From assembly GCA_016716525.1 (NCBI GenBank), contig JADJWE010000001.1:620001-684000 (forward strand): a DNA stretch of 64,000 bases, given 5' to 3'. Each line of letters begins with the position of its first letter. Position 1 is the first letter of the stretch. The DNA comes from Candidatus Flexicrinis affinis. Its GTDB lineage: Bacteria > Chloroflexota > Anaerolineae > Aggregatilineales > Phototrophicaceae. Position numbers and translations under genes: made by a program. Positions 55,443 to 64,000 of this stretch are shown piece after piece. The notes below the pieces were generated by a model. That model made no database searches, was not told where the DNA came from, and saw only the letters and a program-made list of their open reading frames with translations.

Positions 55443-55874
55443 ATGAGTCATCCTGCAATAGTCGCCGTATTCGACGGCCACTGCGTGATCTGCCAGACGA
55501 CGCGCCGAATCGTCGAAGCGCTCGACTGGTTCAACCGCATTGAGTTCCTCGACTTGCACAATCACGAGCAGGTTCGGGCGCGCTTCCCGCAGATCGACCA
55601 CGCCGAAGCGATGGGCGAGATTCACGTCATTGCAGATCAAAACACCTATCGCGGCTATCGGGGTACGCGCCGGATGATGCGCGCCGTGCCGCTCGGCCTG
55701 CCGCTGTGGGTCGTGATGCGCCTGCCAATCATCGGCGATTGGGTCGGTCCGGCGCTGTATCGCTTCATCGCGCGCCGGCGCTACGCGATCAACCGGTTGT
55801 TTGGCGTCGACCTCAGCGAAGGCGACTGTGCCGACGACGTCTGCAAGATTCCCGGGCGCGAGGCGCAGAAGTGA
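55443..55874 (+). CDS. DUF393 / DCC-family thiol-disulfide oxidoreductase
   Basis: A 143-residue protein. The DxxCxxC signature is DGHCVIC at residues about 11-17, with FLDLHNHEQVRARFP and a C-terminal hydrophobic segment (ALYRFIARRRYAINRLFG). The family is predicted to be a thioredoxin-fold oxidoreductase. Its stop overlaps the following gene as GTGA. Confidence 0.88.
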   Translation: MSHPAIVAVFDGHCVICQTTRRIVEALDWFNRIEFLDLHNHEQVRARFPQIDHAEAMGEIHVIADQNTYRGYRGTRRMMRAVPLGLPLWVVMRLPIIGDWVGPALYRFIARRRYAINRLFGVDLSEGDCADDVCKIPGREAQK

Positions 55875-56434
55875 GGAATCGTGCCGACAACGTCCGCAGT
55901 TGGACGATCGAAGAACTGATCCTGATCCTGATGCGCCAGTTCAAACGCCTCTTGGCCGAACGCGGCGCAGACCTGAACGATGCCCAGATGCGCGACTTGG
56001 CGCAGGCCGTCGCCGACAATCGCGGAGGCTCGACCGACGACACGCTCTCAACCATTCGCAATGCGTTGAACCGGGTGACAGCCGAGAGCGAGGCACTGCT
56101 CGCCGGTTGGGGGCTGACCTATACGGAGTCGCTGAAGACGTCGATGGAAGACATGCCGGGCTGGGATACCACGGCCGACTTTCTAAGCCTCGCAAACGAA
56201 AAGGTGAATGCCGAATTGCGCATTTCCGCAGGCTCGGCCCTGCGCCTACTATTGGGCGAAAGCGAGGCGCTGCGCAACGTATTGACCACGGCCACGCACG
56301 GCGCAGGCGATCCCGAAGATGTCGACGCCGTTATCGCGCTGCGCGCGATGGCTCACTTCTTCGGTGCGGATGCGACCGACTCGAAGGGCGTCCTCGAGGC
56401 TTCCGAAGCATGGCTTACCGCTAACGGCAGGTGA
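55871..56434 (+). CDS. Hypothetical soluble protein coupled to the DUF393 gene
   Basis: A 187-residue protein from GTG 55871, overlapping the DUF393 stop by GTGA. It is helical with no recognised motif (IEELILILMRQFKRLLAERG, LNDAQMRDLAQAVADNRGG). It overlaps the convergent phospholipase D-like gene by 14 bases. Function unknown. Confidence 0.62.
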   Translation: MRNRADNVRSWTIEELILILMRQFKRLLAERGADLNDAQMRDLAQAVADNRGGSTDDTLSTIRNALNRVTAESEALLAGWGLTYTESLKTSMEDMPGWDTTADFLSLANEKVNAELRISAGSALRLLLGESEALRNVLTTATHGAGDPEDVDAVIALRAMAHFFGADATDSKGVLEASEAWLTANGR

Positions 56435-57629
56435 CCGTGGGCTGTTGCGCGCGCGCCTGAACGCGCTCGAACTCCGCGACAAACTGCGCCGCCAGATCGG
56501 CATCAGCAATCAGGACGATGTTCTCGTCGTTGGTATCGGCGGCGCTGTTCGAGAAATTGAACGAGCCGAACACGACGATCTCATCGTCGATGATGAACAC
56601 CTTGTGGTGCAAACGGTAGGGGTTGCCGTCGATCCGAATGTCCAGCCCGGCGCAGCGCAGCGGGGTCATTTGTGAGAACGATGTGTCCGCGCCGATGGTT
56701 TCGAATACACCCTCGACCTCTACGCCGTCCTCTGCGCGTTCGAGGATCGCGTCGCTCAGTTCTTCGAGCGTAAACGAAAACGCCATGAACTTGATCGACG
56801 ACTCGGCGGCACTCAGCGTTTCAACAAGTACCGGGACGATGTCTGCCTCGGGTGCAAACAGCACCTGAACCGACGTGTCGTCGGCGATGAACGCCGCGTC
56901 GATGACCTGCGAGCGCTTGCGGCTGAATTCCCGATCGATGTACATCTCCTCGAACTCGGCTGTATAGGCCTCGGCGGCGCGGCGAAGCCGGAGCGCAACC
57001 ATGTGATTATTGTTGCGATAGATGCCGTTCTGAGTGTAGTTCATCGAGCCTGTCCAGACCGTCGAGCCGTCGAGGATCATGAACTTGTTGTGCATCAGGC
57101 TTGATTTCTGATCGTACACAATCGGAATACCGGCATTGACCAGCGCATCGATCGTAGTATTGGAGTCCTCGATGGTATGTTCATTGTCCGAGACCATCCG
57201 CACGCGCACGCCGCGATTGTGCGCGGCGATGACAGCTTCGGTCAGGGCCGGGCTGTTCCATTCGAACGCCGCAATGTCCAGCGTTGCCTGAACTTGACCG
57301 ATCGCAGCGACCAGCGGCATCTCCGCGCCGTTGTTGTAGTCAGCCGCATCGCGCGACACAGGCGCGGCGTTGAAGTACACCTGCCAGAAGTCTTTGCGCG
57401 CGCCGAACCCCTTCTGAACATTGAGTACTTCGAGCGTTTCCGGGCCGGGGATGTCGGCGATGGCAGTCGGCGGGGGAGGCGTCCAAGTCGGCGCACCTGT
57501 CAGCGTTCCAACGATGTCGACGCCGGTGAGCTGAGAGATAACGGCGGCGGCGACCAGCAGCACCAGCGTGAGCAGGCCGATCTGCGGGGTACGGGAGCTC
57601 GACTTCTGCTGGCGGGTGCGACGGGTCAT
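56421..57629 (-). CDS. Secreted or anchored phospholipase D-like protein
   Basis: A 402-residue protein with an N-terminal hydrophobic helix (about 17-33) and two intact HKD motifs: H180-K182-D187 (MHNKFMILD) and H341-K343-D348 (LHHKVFIID). Each is followed by a GSMNY or GSFNFS motif. The catalytic histidines are therefore present and it probably cleaves or transfers phosphodiesters outside the membrane. The linker after the helix is Pro-rich (TWTPPPPTA). It is encoded 3 bases after the gene at 57633. Confidence 0.9.
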   Translation of the reverse strand: MTRRTRQQKSSSRTPQIGLLTLVLLVAAAVISQLTGVDIVGTLTGAPTWTPPPPTAIADIPGPETLEVLNVQKGFGARKDFWQVYFNAAPVSRDAADYNNGAEMPLVAAIGQVQATLDIAAFEWNSPALTEAVIAAHNRGVRVRMVSDNEHTIEDSNTTIDALVNAGIPIVYDQKSSLMHNKFMILDGSTVWTGSMNYTQNGIYRNNNHMVALRLRRAAEAYTAEFEEMYIDREFSRKRSQVIDAAFIADDTSVQVLFAPEADIVPVLVETLSAAESSIKFMAFSFTLEELSDAILERAEDGVEVEGVFETIGADTSFSQMTPLRCAGLDIRIDGNPYRLHHKVFIIDDEIVVFGSFNFSNSAADTNDENIVLIADADLAAQFVAEFERVQARAQQPTVTCR

Positions 57630-57632
57630 GCA

Positions 57633-58328
57633 CTACTCCTTGTCATCTGAGGTCTTGGCAGCCCGTGCATCCTCGAACGCACGGCGAAGCATATCGAACA
57701 GGTTGCGCGGCGACTGCGATTCGTCCGAGGCCGATTCGGGAGACATGTCCTGCACGTCGTGTGCGGCCAACTCGGGTTGATCGGAAGACGTCATAGGTTC
57801 CTCGACGGTTGGTGCAGGTGGCGCGATCTGTCCCTCGGGCTGAGGCGTTGGCTCACCTTGCGGTGTATATGCAGCTGCAGAGGGTTCGACGATCGCGTCT
57901 GCTGCTGGGACGGGCGGTTCCGGCTGAGCGTGCGGAGCGGCCTGAGCATCCATCGAGGCGGCGGAGGGTGCAGCGGCAAGTTGTGCCACCAACGTCGGTC
58001 CGTCGGTAGAACCAGATTGGATCAGCGCATCGACCGGCGTCGAAAGCGCGAGTTGCGATGCTAGCGAACGCAGTTGGTCTGCGCGTTGAGCGATTATCTC
58101 GGTGTCGCCCGCGGCGCTGGCGGCGACATAACGAGCCATCGACTTGAGTAAGCGGCGAAATGTAGTAAATGAATCCTCGCCATCGGCGCTCTGGGCATCG
58201 GCGCGGCTGAGCACGTCGGGAAGCTGGCTTTCTGCCCATTTGAGGAATGGGCCGGCCGTCTGGTCATCGAGATCCGCCGCAAGTGATTCGTCGGTATATA
58301 GGAGTTCAAGCGCGGTTTGGAGATCCAT
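57633..58328 (-). CDS. Hypothetical acidic protein with Pro/Ala/Gln-rich linker
   Basis: A 231-residue protein. The N-terminal 125 residues are helical (LQTALELLYTDESLAADLDD), then a long Pro/Ala/Gln-rich linker (PEPPVPAADAIVEPSAAAYT) and a short helical end (NLFDMLRRAFEDARAAKTSD). No signal or membrane segment. It precedes the phospholipase D-like gene by 3 bases, so the two are cotranscribed; its role is unknown. Confidence 0.68.
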   Translation of the reverse strand: MDLQTALELLYTDESLAADLDDQTAGPFLKWAESQLPDVLSRADAQSADGEDSFTTFRRLLKSMARYVAASAAGDTEIIAQRADQLRSLASQLALSTPVDALIQSGSTDGPTLVAQLAAAPSAASMDAQAAPHAQPEPPVPAADAIVEPSAAAYTPQGEPTPQPEGQIAPPAPTVEEPMTSSDQPELAAHDVQDMSPESASDESQSPRNLFDMLRRAFEDARAAKTSDDKE

Positions 58329-58344
58329 ACGGCCCCCGTATAAT
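58316..58344 (+). promoter_or_regulatory. Candidate promoter of the metallophosphoesterase gene
   Basis: TATAAT at 58339-58344 with TTTGGA (58316-58321) 17 bases upstream; it lies within the divergent gene's start region, 54 bases before the ATG at 58398. Confidence 0.55.
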
Positions 58345-58397
58345 TCCGGACTTCATGATACCACACGGGGAGGCTCAACACGCGTTGAGGAGGTGAC

Positions 58398-59285
58398 ATG
58401 ACACGTATTGCAGTGCTGTCCGATATCCATGGGAATCTACCGGCGCTCCGCGCCGTCATGCACGACCTCGAGTCATTCACAATCGACCACGTTGTCGTCC
58501 CCGGCGATGTCATCAATTGGGGACCGTTCAACCGCGAGGTGATCGAGATCGTGCTCGACCGGCACTGGACGGTGATCCGAGGCAACAACGAGTACTACCT
58601 GCTCGACTACGACACCGACCGGCAGCCTGACCACTGGCGCACCTTTACGATGCCGCAGTGGCTCCATGGGCAGATGGAGCCGTACGTCGACATTATCGCC
58701 GGGTGGCCGGACACAATTCAGCTCCGCTACCGCGACGCTCCGCCGATCTATATGACGCATGGCTGGCCGGGCAACCCTTGGCGCGCTCCCCATCCGCTTG
58801 TTTCGCCTGAAGACGCCGAGCGTCAGCTCAGCAGCGTCGCCGAGACGTGGATGATTACGGCGCACAGTCACCTATGGCTCAATGACACGTTCGGCACGCG
58901 GCACATCTTCAACCCCGGCACGGTCGGCGTGCCGCTGGATCGCGACGTGCGTGCGAGCTACATGCTTCTGGAAGGCGACGATCGAGGCTGGCGCGCGACC
59001 TTCCGCCGCGTACCGTACGATGTCGACGCGGTCGTGCGCGAATTCGAGCGGCAGCAGTTCGTCGAACAGGTGGGGTCGGTCGGCCGTCTGGTCATCAAGG
59101 AGTTCGAGACGGCGCGGCTGTGGATGTACCCGTTTAATGCGTGGTACACGCTCCACCACCCCGGCACCAGTATGCGGCAGAGCGAGATCGACGCGGCCGT
59201 GGTCGACGCGTTCCTGCAGACCGACACCGACGATTTTGTGCCGCCAGAGTATAAGGCCTACAACCTGCGACCGTTCCCGTCCTAA
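58398..59285 (+). CDS. Calcineurin-like metallophosphoesterase
   Basis: A 295-residue phosphoesterase. Motif I is SDIHGN (D9, H11), motif II GDVINWG, motif III RGNNE with N in place of the common H (GNHE becomes GNNE), then HGWPGN and the closing AHSH instead of GHTH. The metal sites look mostly intact. It hydrolyses a phosphoester of unknown substrate. ATG 58398 has GGAGG upstream. Confidence 0.9.
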   Translation: MTRIAVLSDIHGNLPALRAVMHDLESFTIDHVVVPGDVINWGPFNREVIEIVLDRHWTVIRGNNEYYLLDYDTDRQPDHWRTFTMPQWLHGQMEPYVDIIAGWPDTIQLRYRDAPPIYMTHGWPGNPWRAPHPLVSPEDAERQLSSVAETWMITAHSHLWLNDTFGTRHIFNPGTVGVPLDRDVRASYMLLEGDDRGWRATFRRVPYDVDAVVREFERQQFVEQVGSVGRLVIKEFETARLWMYPFNAWYTLHHPGTSMRQSEIDAAVVDAFLQTDTDDFVPPEYKAYNLRPFPS

Positions 59286-59366
59286 GGCAAAAGGTGGAAA
59301 CAATTCCGCGCTCGGTGCTACACTGGCCTATATTGGTCCGACAATCCACCGGCCGGTTTGACCCGC

Positions 59367-60152
59367 ATGAAAGAAACCGACGCGATTATCGAGCGCATCA
59401 GCGCGATCAACAGCACGCATCAGCACCTCGAACTTGCCGTCGACGAGTCGCTCAAGTCGATCAAGGTCGGCCAGTATCTGATGGTGCGTGTGGGCGACCA
59501 TTGGGATCCGTTCCTGCGGTCTGTCTGGTATCCGGTCGACATCATGCGCGACGGCAAGCTGGTCATCGAGCGCCCGCTGACCGAGACGTATGACGTCGGG
59601 CAGACCGTCAGCACGATTGGCCCTGCAGGCGATCACTTCCGATTCCGCAAGGGAATCCGCCACGTCCTCTTGATTGCGTACGACTGCCCGCCAACGCCGC
59701 TGATCATGGTGATGCCGTGGCTGATCCGCAATAACATCGCCGTGACACTGGTGCTGATCGGGTCGGCGATCGACTACGAGATCCACCACCTGCCGCCCGA
59801 GGTCGAGGTCATCGAGGGTGACACTGACCTGAACTGGCCGAATCAGGTAGTCACGGTGGGCGAGTCCGATCAGGTGTTTGTGTGCGCAGCACCGGACGAT
59901 GAACGCTATCGCTTCTCTCGCGTCATGGCCAAGTTCCGCGAACGTCGCCATCAGCTGCCCAAGAACTACTTGTTCGGCGTGTTTCAGGGGTTTGCCTGCG
60001 GGCTGGGGATGTGCGACGTATGCGCAGTGCGCAGCCTCGAAGGCTTGAAACTCGCATGTATGAAGGGGCCGGCGTTCGATCTGGCGACCCTGCACCTTGA
60101 AGTCACACCGGCGCCGGTTGCGCCTGACGAAGGAGGCGGCGATGCAGCGTGA
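59367..60152 (+). CDS. PyrK-like electron-transfer protein with C-terminal 2Fe-2S motif
   Basis: A 261-residue ferredoxin-reductase-like protein. The C-terminal ligands are C211, C216, C219 and C231 (CGLGMCDVC...C), the PyrK arrangement. The N-terminal FAD/NAD parts are divergent: the RxYS-type flavin motif is not clear. It probably carries electrons to its partner encoded next door. Start ATG 59367; TTG 59358 is upstream in frame. Confidence 0.8.
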   Translation: MKETDAIIERISAINSTHQHLELAVDESLKSIKVGQYLMVRVGDHWDPFLRSVWYPVDIMRDGKLVIERPLTETYDVGQTVSTIGPAGDHFRFRKGIRHVLLIAYDCPPTPLIMVMPWLIRNNIAVTLVLIGSAIDYEIHHLPPEVEVIEGDTDLNWPNQVVTVGESDQVFVCAAPDDERYRFSRVMAKFRERRHQLPKNYLFGVFQGFACGLGMCDVCAVRSLEGLKLACMKGPAFDLATLHLEVTPAPVAPDEGGGDAA

Positions 60153-61062
60153 GCTGACCCGCGATCTGATGATCGGCACCCAAACCAAGCAGCCTTTCAC
60201 CATGTCGACTCGAGTGATGAACGCGGCCGGCATCCTCGGCTTTGGGGACGTGTTCTCGAACCTCTACAACCTCGACCGGATCGGCGCGATCGTCACCAAC
60301 CCGGTGACATGGTCGCCGCGTCAACCGGCGCTCGGCCCGCGCATGATCGTCAAAGAAGGCGGCGTGATGCTGCACACCGGCCTTCCCAACGGTGGCGTCA
60401 AGCGCGTGATCCGCGACTACGCAAGCCTGTGGCAGATGTTAGGCGCGCCGGTCGTGATGCATCTAATGGCGACATCCTCGCGCGATTTGCAGCGCAGCGT
60501 CGAGCGTATTGAGTCCGAACAGTCGCTGGCGGGCGTCGAGCTTGGCCTGCACGACGACATCACGTGGCGCGATGCGCAGACCTTTGTGCGCGTCGCACGC
60601 GAGCGATGCGAAAAGCCGATCATTGTGCGCCTGCCATTCCCGGGCTCGGGCGACGTGGCGCGCGCTGCCGTCGAAGGCGGCGCCGATGCGTTGGTGGCGA
60701 CTGCACCGCCGCGCGGCACGGAGCGCGACCCGCTTTCGGGTCGTTTGATGCGCACGCGCATTTACGGCGGCCTCGTGCGCCCGATGGTGCTGCGGGCAGT
60801 TGGCAAGCTCGCCTCGCAGTTCCCGGACGTGCCGATTATCGGGGCGGGTGGGATCCTGTCGATGGAGGACGCGCGAAACTACCTTGATGTCGGTGCGGCG
60901 GCTGTCCAGCTTGACGCGGCGCTGTGGGTACGTCCCCGGCTTCTGGAAGATATCTCGCGCGATTTGGGCGGCGCGACCGTGACCCGGCGTACCGACTCGC
61001 TGCCAGACGAGTGGCGCCCGGGCATGGGGGACACCGAGGCGGAAGCGCTCGGCCTGAAATAG
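60142..61062 (+). CDS. Dihydroorotate dehydrogenase-like flavoprotein
   Basis: A 306-residue TIM-barrel FMN protein related to class 1B dihydroorotate dehydrogenase. NAAGILGFG (27-35) and the FMN-phosphate motif IIGAGGI are present, and GLPNGG matches the family loop. The usual NxSCPN active-site segment reads VELGLHDDITW, so the catalytic cysteine is missing. It overlaps its PyrK-like partner by 11 bases (GGAGG at 60132). The substrate is probably not dihydroorotate; the pair is a new or divergent oxidoreductase. Confidence 0.8.
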   Translation: MQRELTRDLMIGTQTKQPFTMSTRVMNAAGILGFGDVFSNLYNLDRIGAIVTNPVTWSPRQPALGPRMIVKEGGVMLHTGLPNGGVKRVIRDYASLWQMLGAPVVMHLMATSSRDLQRSVERIESEQSLAGVELGLHDDITWRDAQTFVRVARERCEKPIIVRLPFPGSGDVARAAVEGGADALVATAPPRGTERDPLSGRLMRTRIYGGLVRPMVLRAVGKLASQFPDVPIIGAGGILSMEDARNYLDVGAAAVQLDAALWVRPRLLEDISRDLGGATVTRRTDSLPDEWRPGMGDTEAEALGLK

Positions 61063-61066
61063 CCAC

Positions 61067-62020
61067 ATGACCGCGCTCTTCTCGGTGGTGATCCCGCACT
61101 GGAACGGCATCCGGTTTCTGCCCGACTGCCTCAATGCGCTCGCCAAACAGACCTATCCCGGGATCGAAGTCATCATCGTCGATAACGCATCCGAAGACGG
61201 GTCGCAGGCGTTAATCCGCGAGCAGTATGCGTGGGTGAAGCTAATCGAGCTACCCGAGAACCGCGGCTTTACCGGCGCGTGCAACGCGGGGATCGCAGCC
61301 TCGCGGGGTGAAGTCGTCGCCTTACTTAATAACGACACTGAGGTCGATCCGAACTGGGCCGAAGCGGTAATGGATACCTTCGCGCGGCATCCTGAGATCG
61401 GCTCGGTCGCCAGCAAGATGCTGCTGTTCGACAAGCGGGATCACCTGCATACCGCGGGCGACACGTTCAGCCGCGACGGGCGCGCGGGCAACCGCGGCGT
61501 GTGGCAGCGCGACGAAGGCCAGTATGACACCGAGGAGTACGTGTTCAGCGCGTGCGGTGGATCGTCGGCCTACCGACGCACGATGCTGGATCGGATCGGC
61601 GTTCTGGACGACACCTTCTTCTTCCTGATGGAGGATGTCGACCTCGGCTGGAGGGCGCAGTTGGCGGGTTGGCGGTGTCTTTACACGCCTAGAGCGGTCG
61701 TGTACCATCATCTTTCGGCGACCGGCGGCGGCGTTACTGCCAGTTACTATGCCGGCCGCAACACGCTCATCCTTCTTGCCAAGAACCTGCCCGCCGCGCT
61801 GTGGCGTCGATACGGCGGGCTGATTTTGAGGGCGCAGGTCAAAGAGGGATGGAACGCCTTACGAGCGTGGCGGGGCAAGGCCGCGCGTGCACGCCTTCGG
61901 GGGATGCTGGCGGGCCTGTGGCTCGCGCTGACCATCTGGCCGGTACGGCGGCGCGTTCAGGCGACCCGTACCGTCTCCATCGAGTACTTGGACAGCCTGC
62001 TGCTTCCGCCTCAGCCATGA
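61067..62020 (+). CDS. GT2 glycosyltransferase, rhamnosyltransferase-like
   Basis: A 317-residue family-2 glycosyltransferase. N-terminal VVIPHWNG, NLNNDTE (LLNNDTEVDP, the DxD-like site), ENRGFTGACN, and the later AFFFLMEDVDLGWRAQLAG typed ED.DL.WR. The C-terminus is hydrophobic. Probably adds a sugar to a lipid-linked or surface glycan. It follows the PyrD-like gene by 4 bases and overlaps the next GT by ATGA. Confidence 0.9.
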   Translation: MTALFSVVIPHWNGIRFLPDCLNALAKQTYPGIEVIIVDNASEDGSQALIREQYAWVKLIELPENRGFTGACNAGIAASRGEVVALLNNDTEVDPNWAEAVMDTFARHPEIGSVASKMLLFDKRDHLHTAGDTFSRDGRAGNRGVWQRDEGQYDTEEYVFSACGGSSAYRRTMLDRIGVLDDTFFFLMEDVDLGWRAQLAGWRCLYTPRAVVYHHLSATGGGVTASYYAGRNTLILLAKNLPAALWRRYGGLILRAQVKEGWNALRAWRGKAARARLRGMLAGLWLALTIWPVRRRVQATRTVSIEYLDSLLLPPQP

Positions 62021-62793
62021 GCGCCGCACAGGGGAGTGAATCGTTGAACGACACACCGCGCCCGTACCTTTCGATCGTGATTCCTGCCCACAACGAGGAA
62101 ACGCGGCTTCCCCGCGCACTCGAGCGAATCGACGCGTTTCTCAAGACTCAACCGTATACGGCCGAGGTCGTGGTCGTCGAGAATGGCAGCAGCGACCGGA
62201 CGTTCGAGGTCGCCCGCGAGCATGCGGTACGCCTGCCGTATGTCCGCCCGATGCAGGTCGATACGCGCGGCAAGGGTTTGGCCGTGAAGGCCGGCATGTT
62301 GGCGGCGACCGGCGACTTCCGTTTCATCTGCGACACCGACTTATCGATGCCCATTGAGGACATTGTCCGCTTTCTGCCCCCACAGACCGAGGGCTACGAC
62401 GTGATGATCGCCACCCGCGAAGGGCCGGGCAGCGAGCGCGTGGGGGAACCGGCCTATCGGCATTTCATGGGTCGAATCAACAATTTCATCATCAAACTGT
62501 TCGCCGTACGCGAGTTTGAGGACACGCAGTGTGGCTTCAAGATGTTCAACCGCGCCGCAGCCGACGACCTGTTCGAAGTGCAGCTCATGACCGGCATCGG
62601 GTTCGATGTCGAGCTGATCTTTATCGCGCTGCGCCGGGGCTACAAGATTAAGGAAATTCCGATCACTTGGTACTTCGACGCCGACAGCCGTATGCGGCTG
62701 GTTCAAGATTCGCTGCGCATGCTGCAAGAGATCTGGCAGATACGGCGCAACTGGAGCAAGGGCCTGTATGCCCGGCGTGGGAACGACGGCTAG
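62017..62793 (+). CDS. GT2 glycosyltransferase, DPM/dolichyl-phosphate-type
   Basis: A 258-residue family-2 enzyme: LSIVIPAHNEETRLPRALE, VENGSSDRTFEVA, RGKGLAVKAGM, and CDTDLSMPIED with the DxD-type site. It resembles polyprenyl-phosphate glycosyltransferases such as DPM1 and DolP-glucose synthase. It starts within the stop of the upstream GT as ATGA and overlaps rnhB by 26 bases. Confidence 0.88.
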   Translation: MSAAQGSESLNDTPRPYLSIVIPAHNEETRLPRALERIDAFLKTQPYTAEVVVVENGSSDRTFEVAREHAVRLPYVRPMQVDTRGKGLAVKAGMLAATGDFRFICDTDLSMPIEDIVRFLPPQTEGYDVMIATREGPGSERVGEPAYRHFMGRINNFIIKLFAVREFEDTQCGFKMFNRAAADDLFEVQLMTGIGFDVELIFIALRRGYKIKEIPITWYFDADSRMRLVQDSLRMLQEIWQIRRNWSKGLYARRGNDG

Positions 62794-63436
62794 CCTGTCG
62801 ATCGAGCGCGGCCTGTGGGCGGAAGGCTGCCGCTGTATCACCGGAATCGACGAAGCGGGGCGCGGTGCGTGGGCAGGGCCGGTTGCCGCTGCTGCGGTCG
62901 CGCTGCCGGCAGGGCATGAACGGGACCTAATGACGGTGTTGGACGGCGCACGCGACAGCAAGACAATGTCGGCCGCAGAGCGCGGCCGGCTCGCGGGCGT
63001 CATCAAAACGACTGCGCTGGCGTGGGGTATCGGCAGCGCGAGCGCGGCGGAGATCGACGAGATCGGGATTGTGCCGGCGACGCGCGAGGCGATGCGCCGC
63101 GCGCTCATCGAGCTGATCGGCAGCGGTACGAGTCCTGATGTGCTGCTTCTGGACTACATCACACTGCCCGAGTCGCCGGCAGCGTGCCGGCAGATCAGCC
63201 GCGCCAAGATGGACGCGCTGTCATTGAGCGTGGCGTGCGCCAGCATCCTCGCCAAAGATTGGCGAGACGGGGTTATGGCCGAGTTGGATGAACTACACCC
63301 GGGTTACGGATTCCGGACCAACAAAGGGTACGGCGGCGACAGCCGGTCGCTCCACCGGCGCGCGCTCGATGCGCTCGGTCCGTCGCCGCAGCACCGCATG
63401 ACGTTTAGGCCGCTTGTCCAAAGGCGGCTGTTGTGA
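62768..63436 (+). CDS. rnhB: Ribonuclease HII
   Basis: A 222-residue enzyme that removes RNA from RNA-DNA hybrids. GIDEAGRGAWAGPV holds the catalytic acids, LLLDYI the third, and SVACASILAKDWRD the last, as in the family. It is inserted between glycosyltransferase genes: it overlaps the upstream GT by 26 bases and the downstream GT by GTGA. Confidence 0.93.
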   Translation: MPGVGTTASLSIERGLWAEGCRCITGIDEAGRGAWAGPVAAAAVALPAGHERDLMTVLDGARDSKTMSAAERGRLAGVIKTTALAWGIGSASAAEIDEIGIVPATREAMRRALIELIGSGTSPDVLLLDYITLPESPAACRQISRAKMDALSLSVACASILAKDWRDGVMAELDELHPGYGFRTNKGYGGDSRSLHRRALDALGPSPQHRMTFRPLVQRRLL

Positions 63437-64000
63437 ACGTCACGCTGGTGCACGACTGGCTCAACCAGATGGGCGGGGCGGAAGACGTGCTGCTCGAACT
63501 TGCGGCCATGTACCCGGAGAACCCGATCTACACCAGCATCTACGATCCGGCGCAGCTTCCCGCCGCGTTCGACGCGCTCGACATCCGTCCGCTCTGGATG
63601 GATCGCCTGCCGTCGGTCCACCGCAAGCACCAGCGCTATCTGCCGCTGTACCCGTTAGCGTGGGGCGGCTTCGAGCCGCCGCCGACTGATATCGTGTTGA
63701 CCAACAAGTCGGGATTCTGTCACGGATTGCGCAAGCCGTCGGGTGCGGTCCACGTGTGCTATTGTCTTGCGCCGACGCGCTACGTATGGCAGTTCGATGC
63801 CTACATTCAGCGTGAAGGATTGGGTCGCGCGACGAGCGCCGCGCTTCGCCCGCTGATCTCGATGCTGCGGCACTGGGATTATGCTGCGGCGCAGCGAGTC
63901 GATCACTTCGTCGCGATTTCGACCGAAGTGCAGGAACGGATTCGTGCGTATTACAACCGCGAGTCGAAGATCATCTATCCGCCGGTCGATACGACACGCT
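63433..64000 (+). CDS. GT4 glycosyltransferase, 5' fragment
   Basis: A gene running out of the window. From GTG 63433 the frame is open to base 64000 (189 codons): MNVTLVHDWLNQMGGAEDVL, LPSVHRKHQRYLPLYPLAWG and DHFVAISTEVQERIRAYYNR are typical of GT4 enzymes such as WbaZ-like mannosyltransferases. The nucleotide-binding C-terminal domain is beyond the end. Start overlaps the rnhB stop as GTGA. Confidence 0.85.
   Translation, partial: MNVTLVHDWLNQMGGAEDVLLELAAMYPENPIYTSIYDPAQLPAAFDALDIRPLWMDRLPSVHRKHQRYLPLYPLAWGGFEPPPTDIVLTNKSGFCHGLRKPSGAVHVCYCLAPTRYVWQFDAYIQREGLGRATSAALRPLISMLRHWDYAAAQRVDHFVAISTEVQERIRAYYNRESKIIYPPVDTTR

Overview
The window looks like the chromosome of a high-GC, probably non-pathogenic environmental bacterium, most plausibly a Chloroflexota (Anaerolineae-like) genome or metagenome-assembled genome. 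The reasons are the style of the NADH-quinone oxidoreductase genes, the many FHA, WD40 and TPR proteins with proline/threonine-rich linkers, DUF4013, DUF4230 and DUF554 proteins, a type-2-like IleRS, a UroD-like family typical of that phylum, and many ATGA/GTGA-coupled gene pairs. This placement is inference from protein style, not from a marker-gene tree. I see no transposase, integrase, phage module or CRISPR array; the window is mostly ordinary chromosome with a few lineage-specific clusters.

Layout. 1-3.6 kb: end of a nuo operon (nuoL fragment, nuoM, nuoN) closed by a terminator. 3.6-9.2 kb: small membrane/TPR-like genes, a double-FHA protein, a TrmA/RlmD-type methyltransferase that has lost its catalytic residues, a lipoprotein, and an exported protein built from six RPxxWxG repeats. 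9.2-15.2 kb: a DUF1295 protein, then a pst phosphate-uptake operon on the minus strand (pstS-pstC-pstA-pstB) in which PstS is fused to a fasciclin domain and both permeases carry large extra extracytoplasmic domains. 15.5-19.3 kb: a heterodimeric ABC exporter behind a 445-bp regulatory region. 19.4-26.8 kb: a helicase-associated-domain protein, an exported WD40 protein, hpt-cca, and a translationally coupled uroD-like/rsmD/IrrE-like operon.

26.9-34.6 kb: a large GT-C/YfhO-like membrane protein, then a plus-strand run of two GNAT acetyltransferases and six membrane or TPR proteins of unknown function, one with an apparent frameshift in a T6 run. 34.8-43.8 kb: ileS, a PucR-type regulator, a beta-propeller-like protein, a zinc ribbon, DUF4013, tRNA-Cys, a flavin monooxygenase-like protein and rpmF. 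43.8-52.2 kb (minus strand): a surface-polysaccharide block (nucleotide-sugar dehydrogenase, rmlB, HAD phosphatase, rmlA, a CpsD-like ATPase and a Wzz-like protein) with folC and DUF554 embedded. 52.3-53.6 kb: TetR and YceI genes with two matching palindromes. 53.6-64 kb: fabD, DUF4230, DUF393, a secreted phospholipase D-like protein, a metallophosphoesterase, a PyrK/PyrD-like pair, and a glycosyltransferase run with rnhB that leaves the window.

The best candidates for new biology are the modified phosphate transporter, the catalytically stripped methyltransferase, the six-repeat exported protein, the GNAT-TPR membrane cluster, the PyrK/PyrD-like pair without the usual active-site cysteine motif, and the TetR/YceI operator pair. 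I could not run any search, so family names rest on motifs read by eye.
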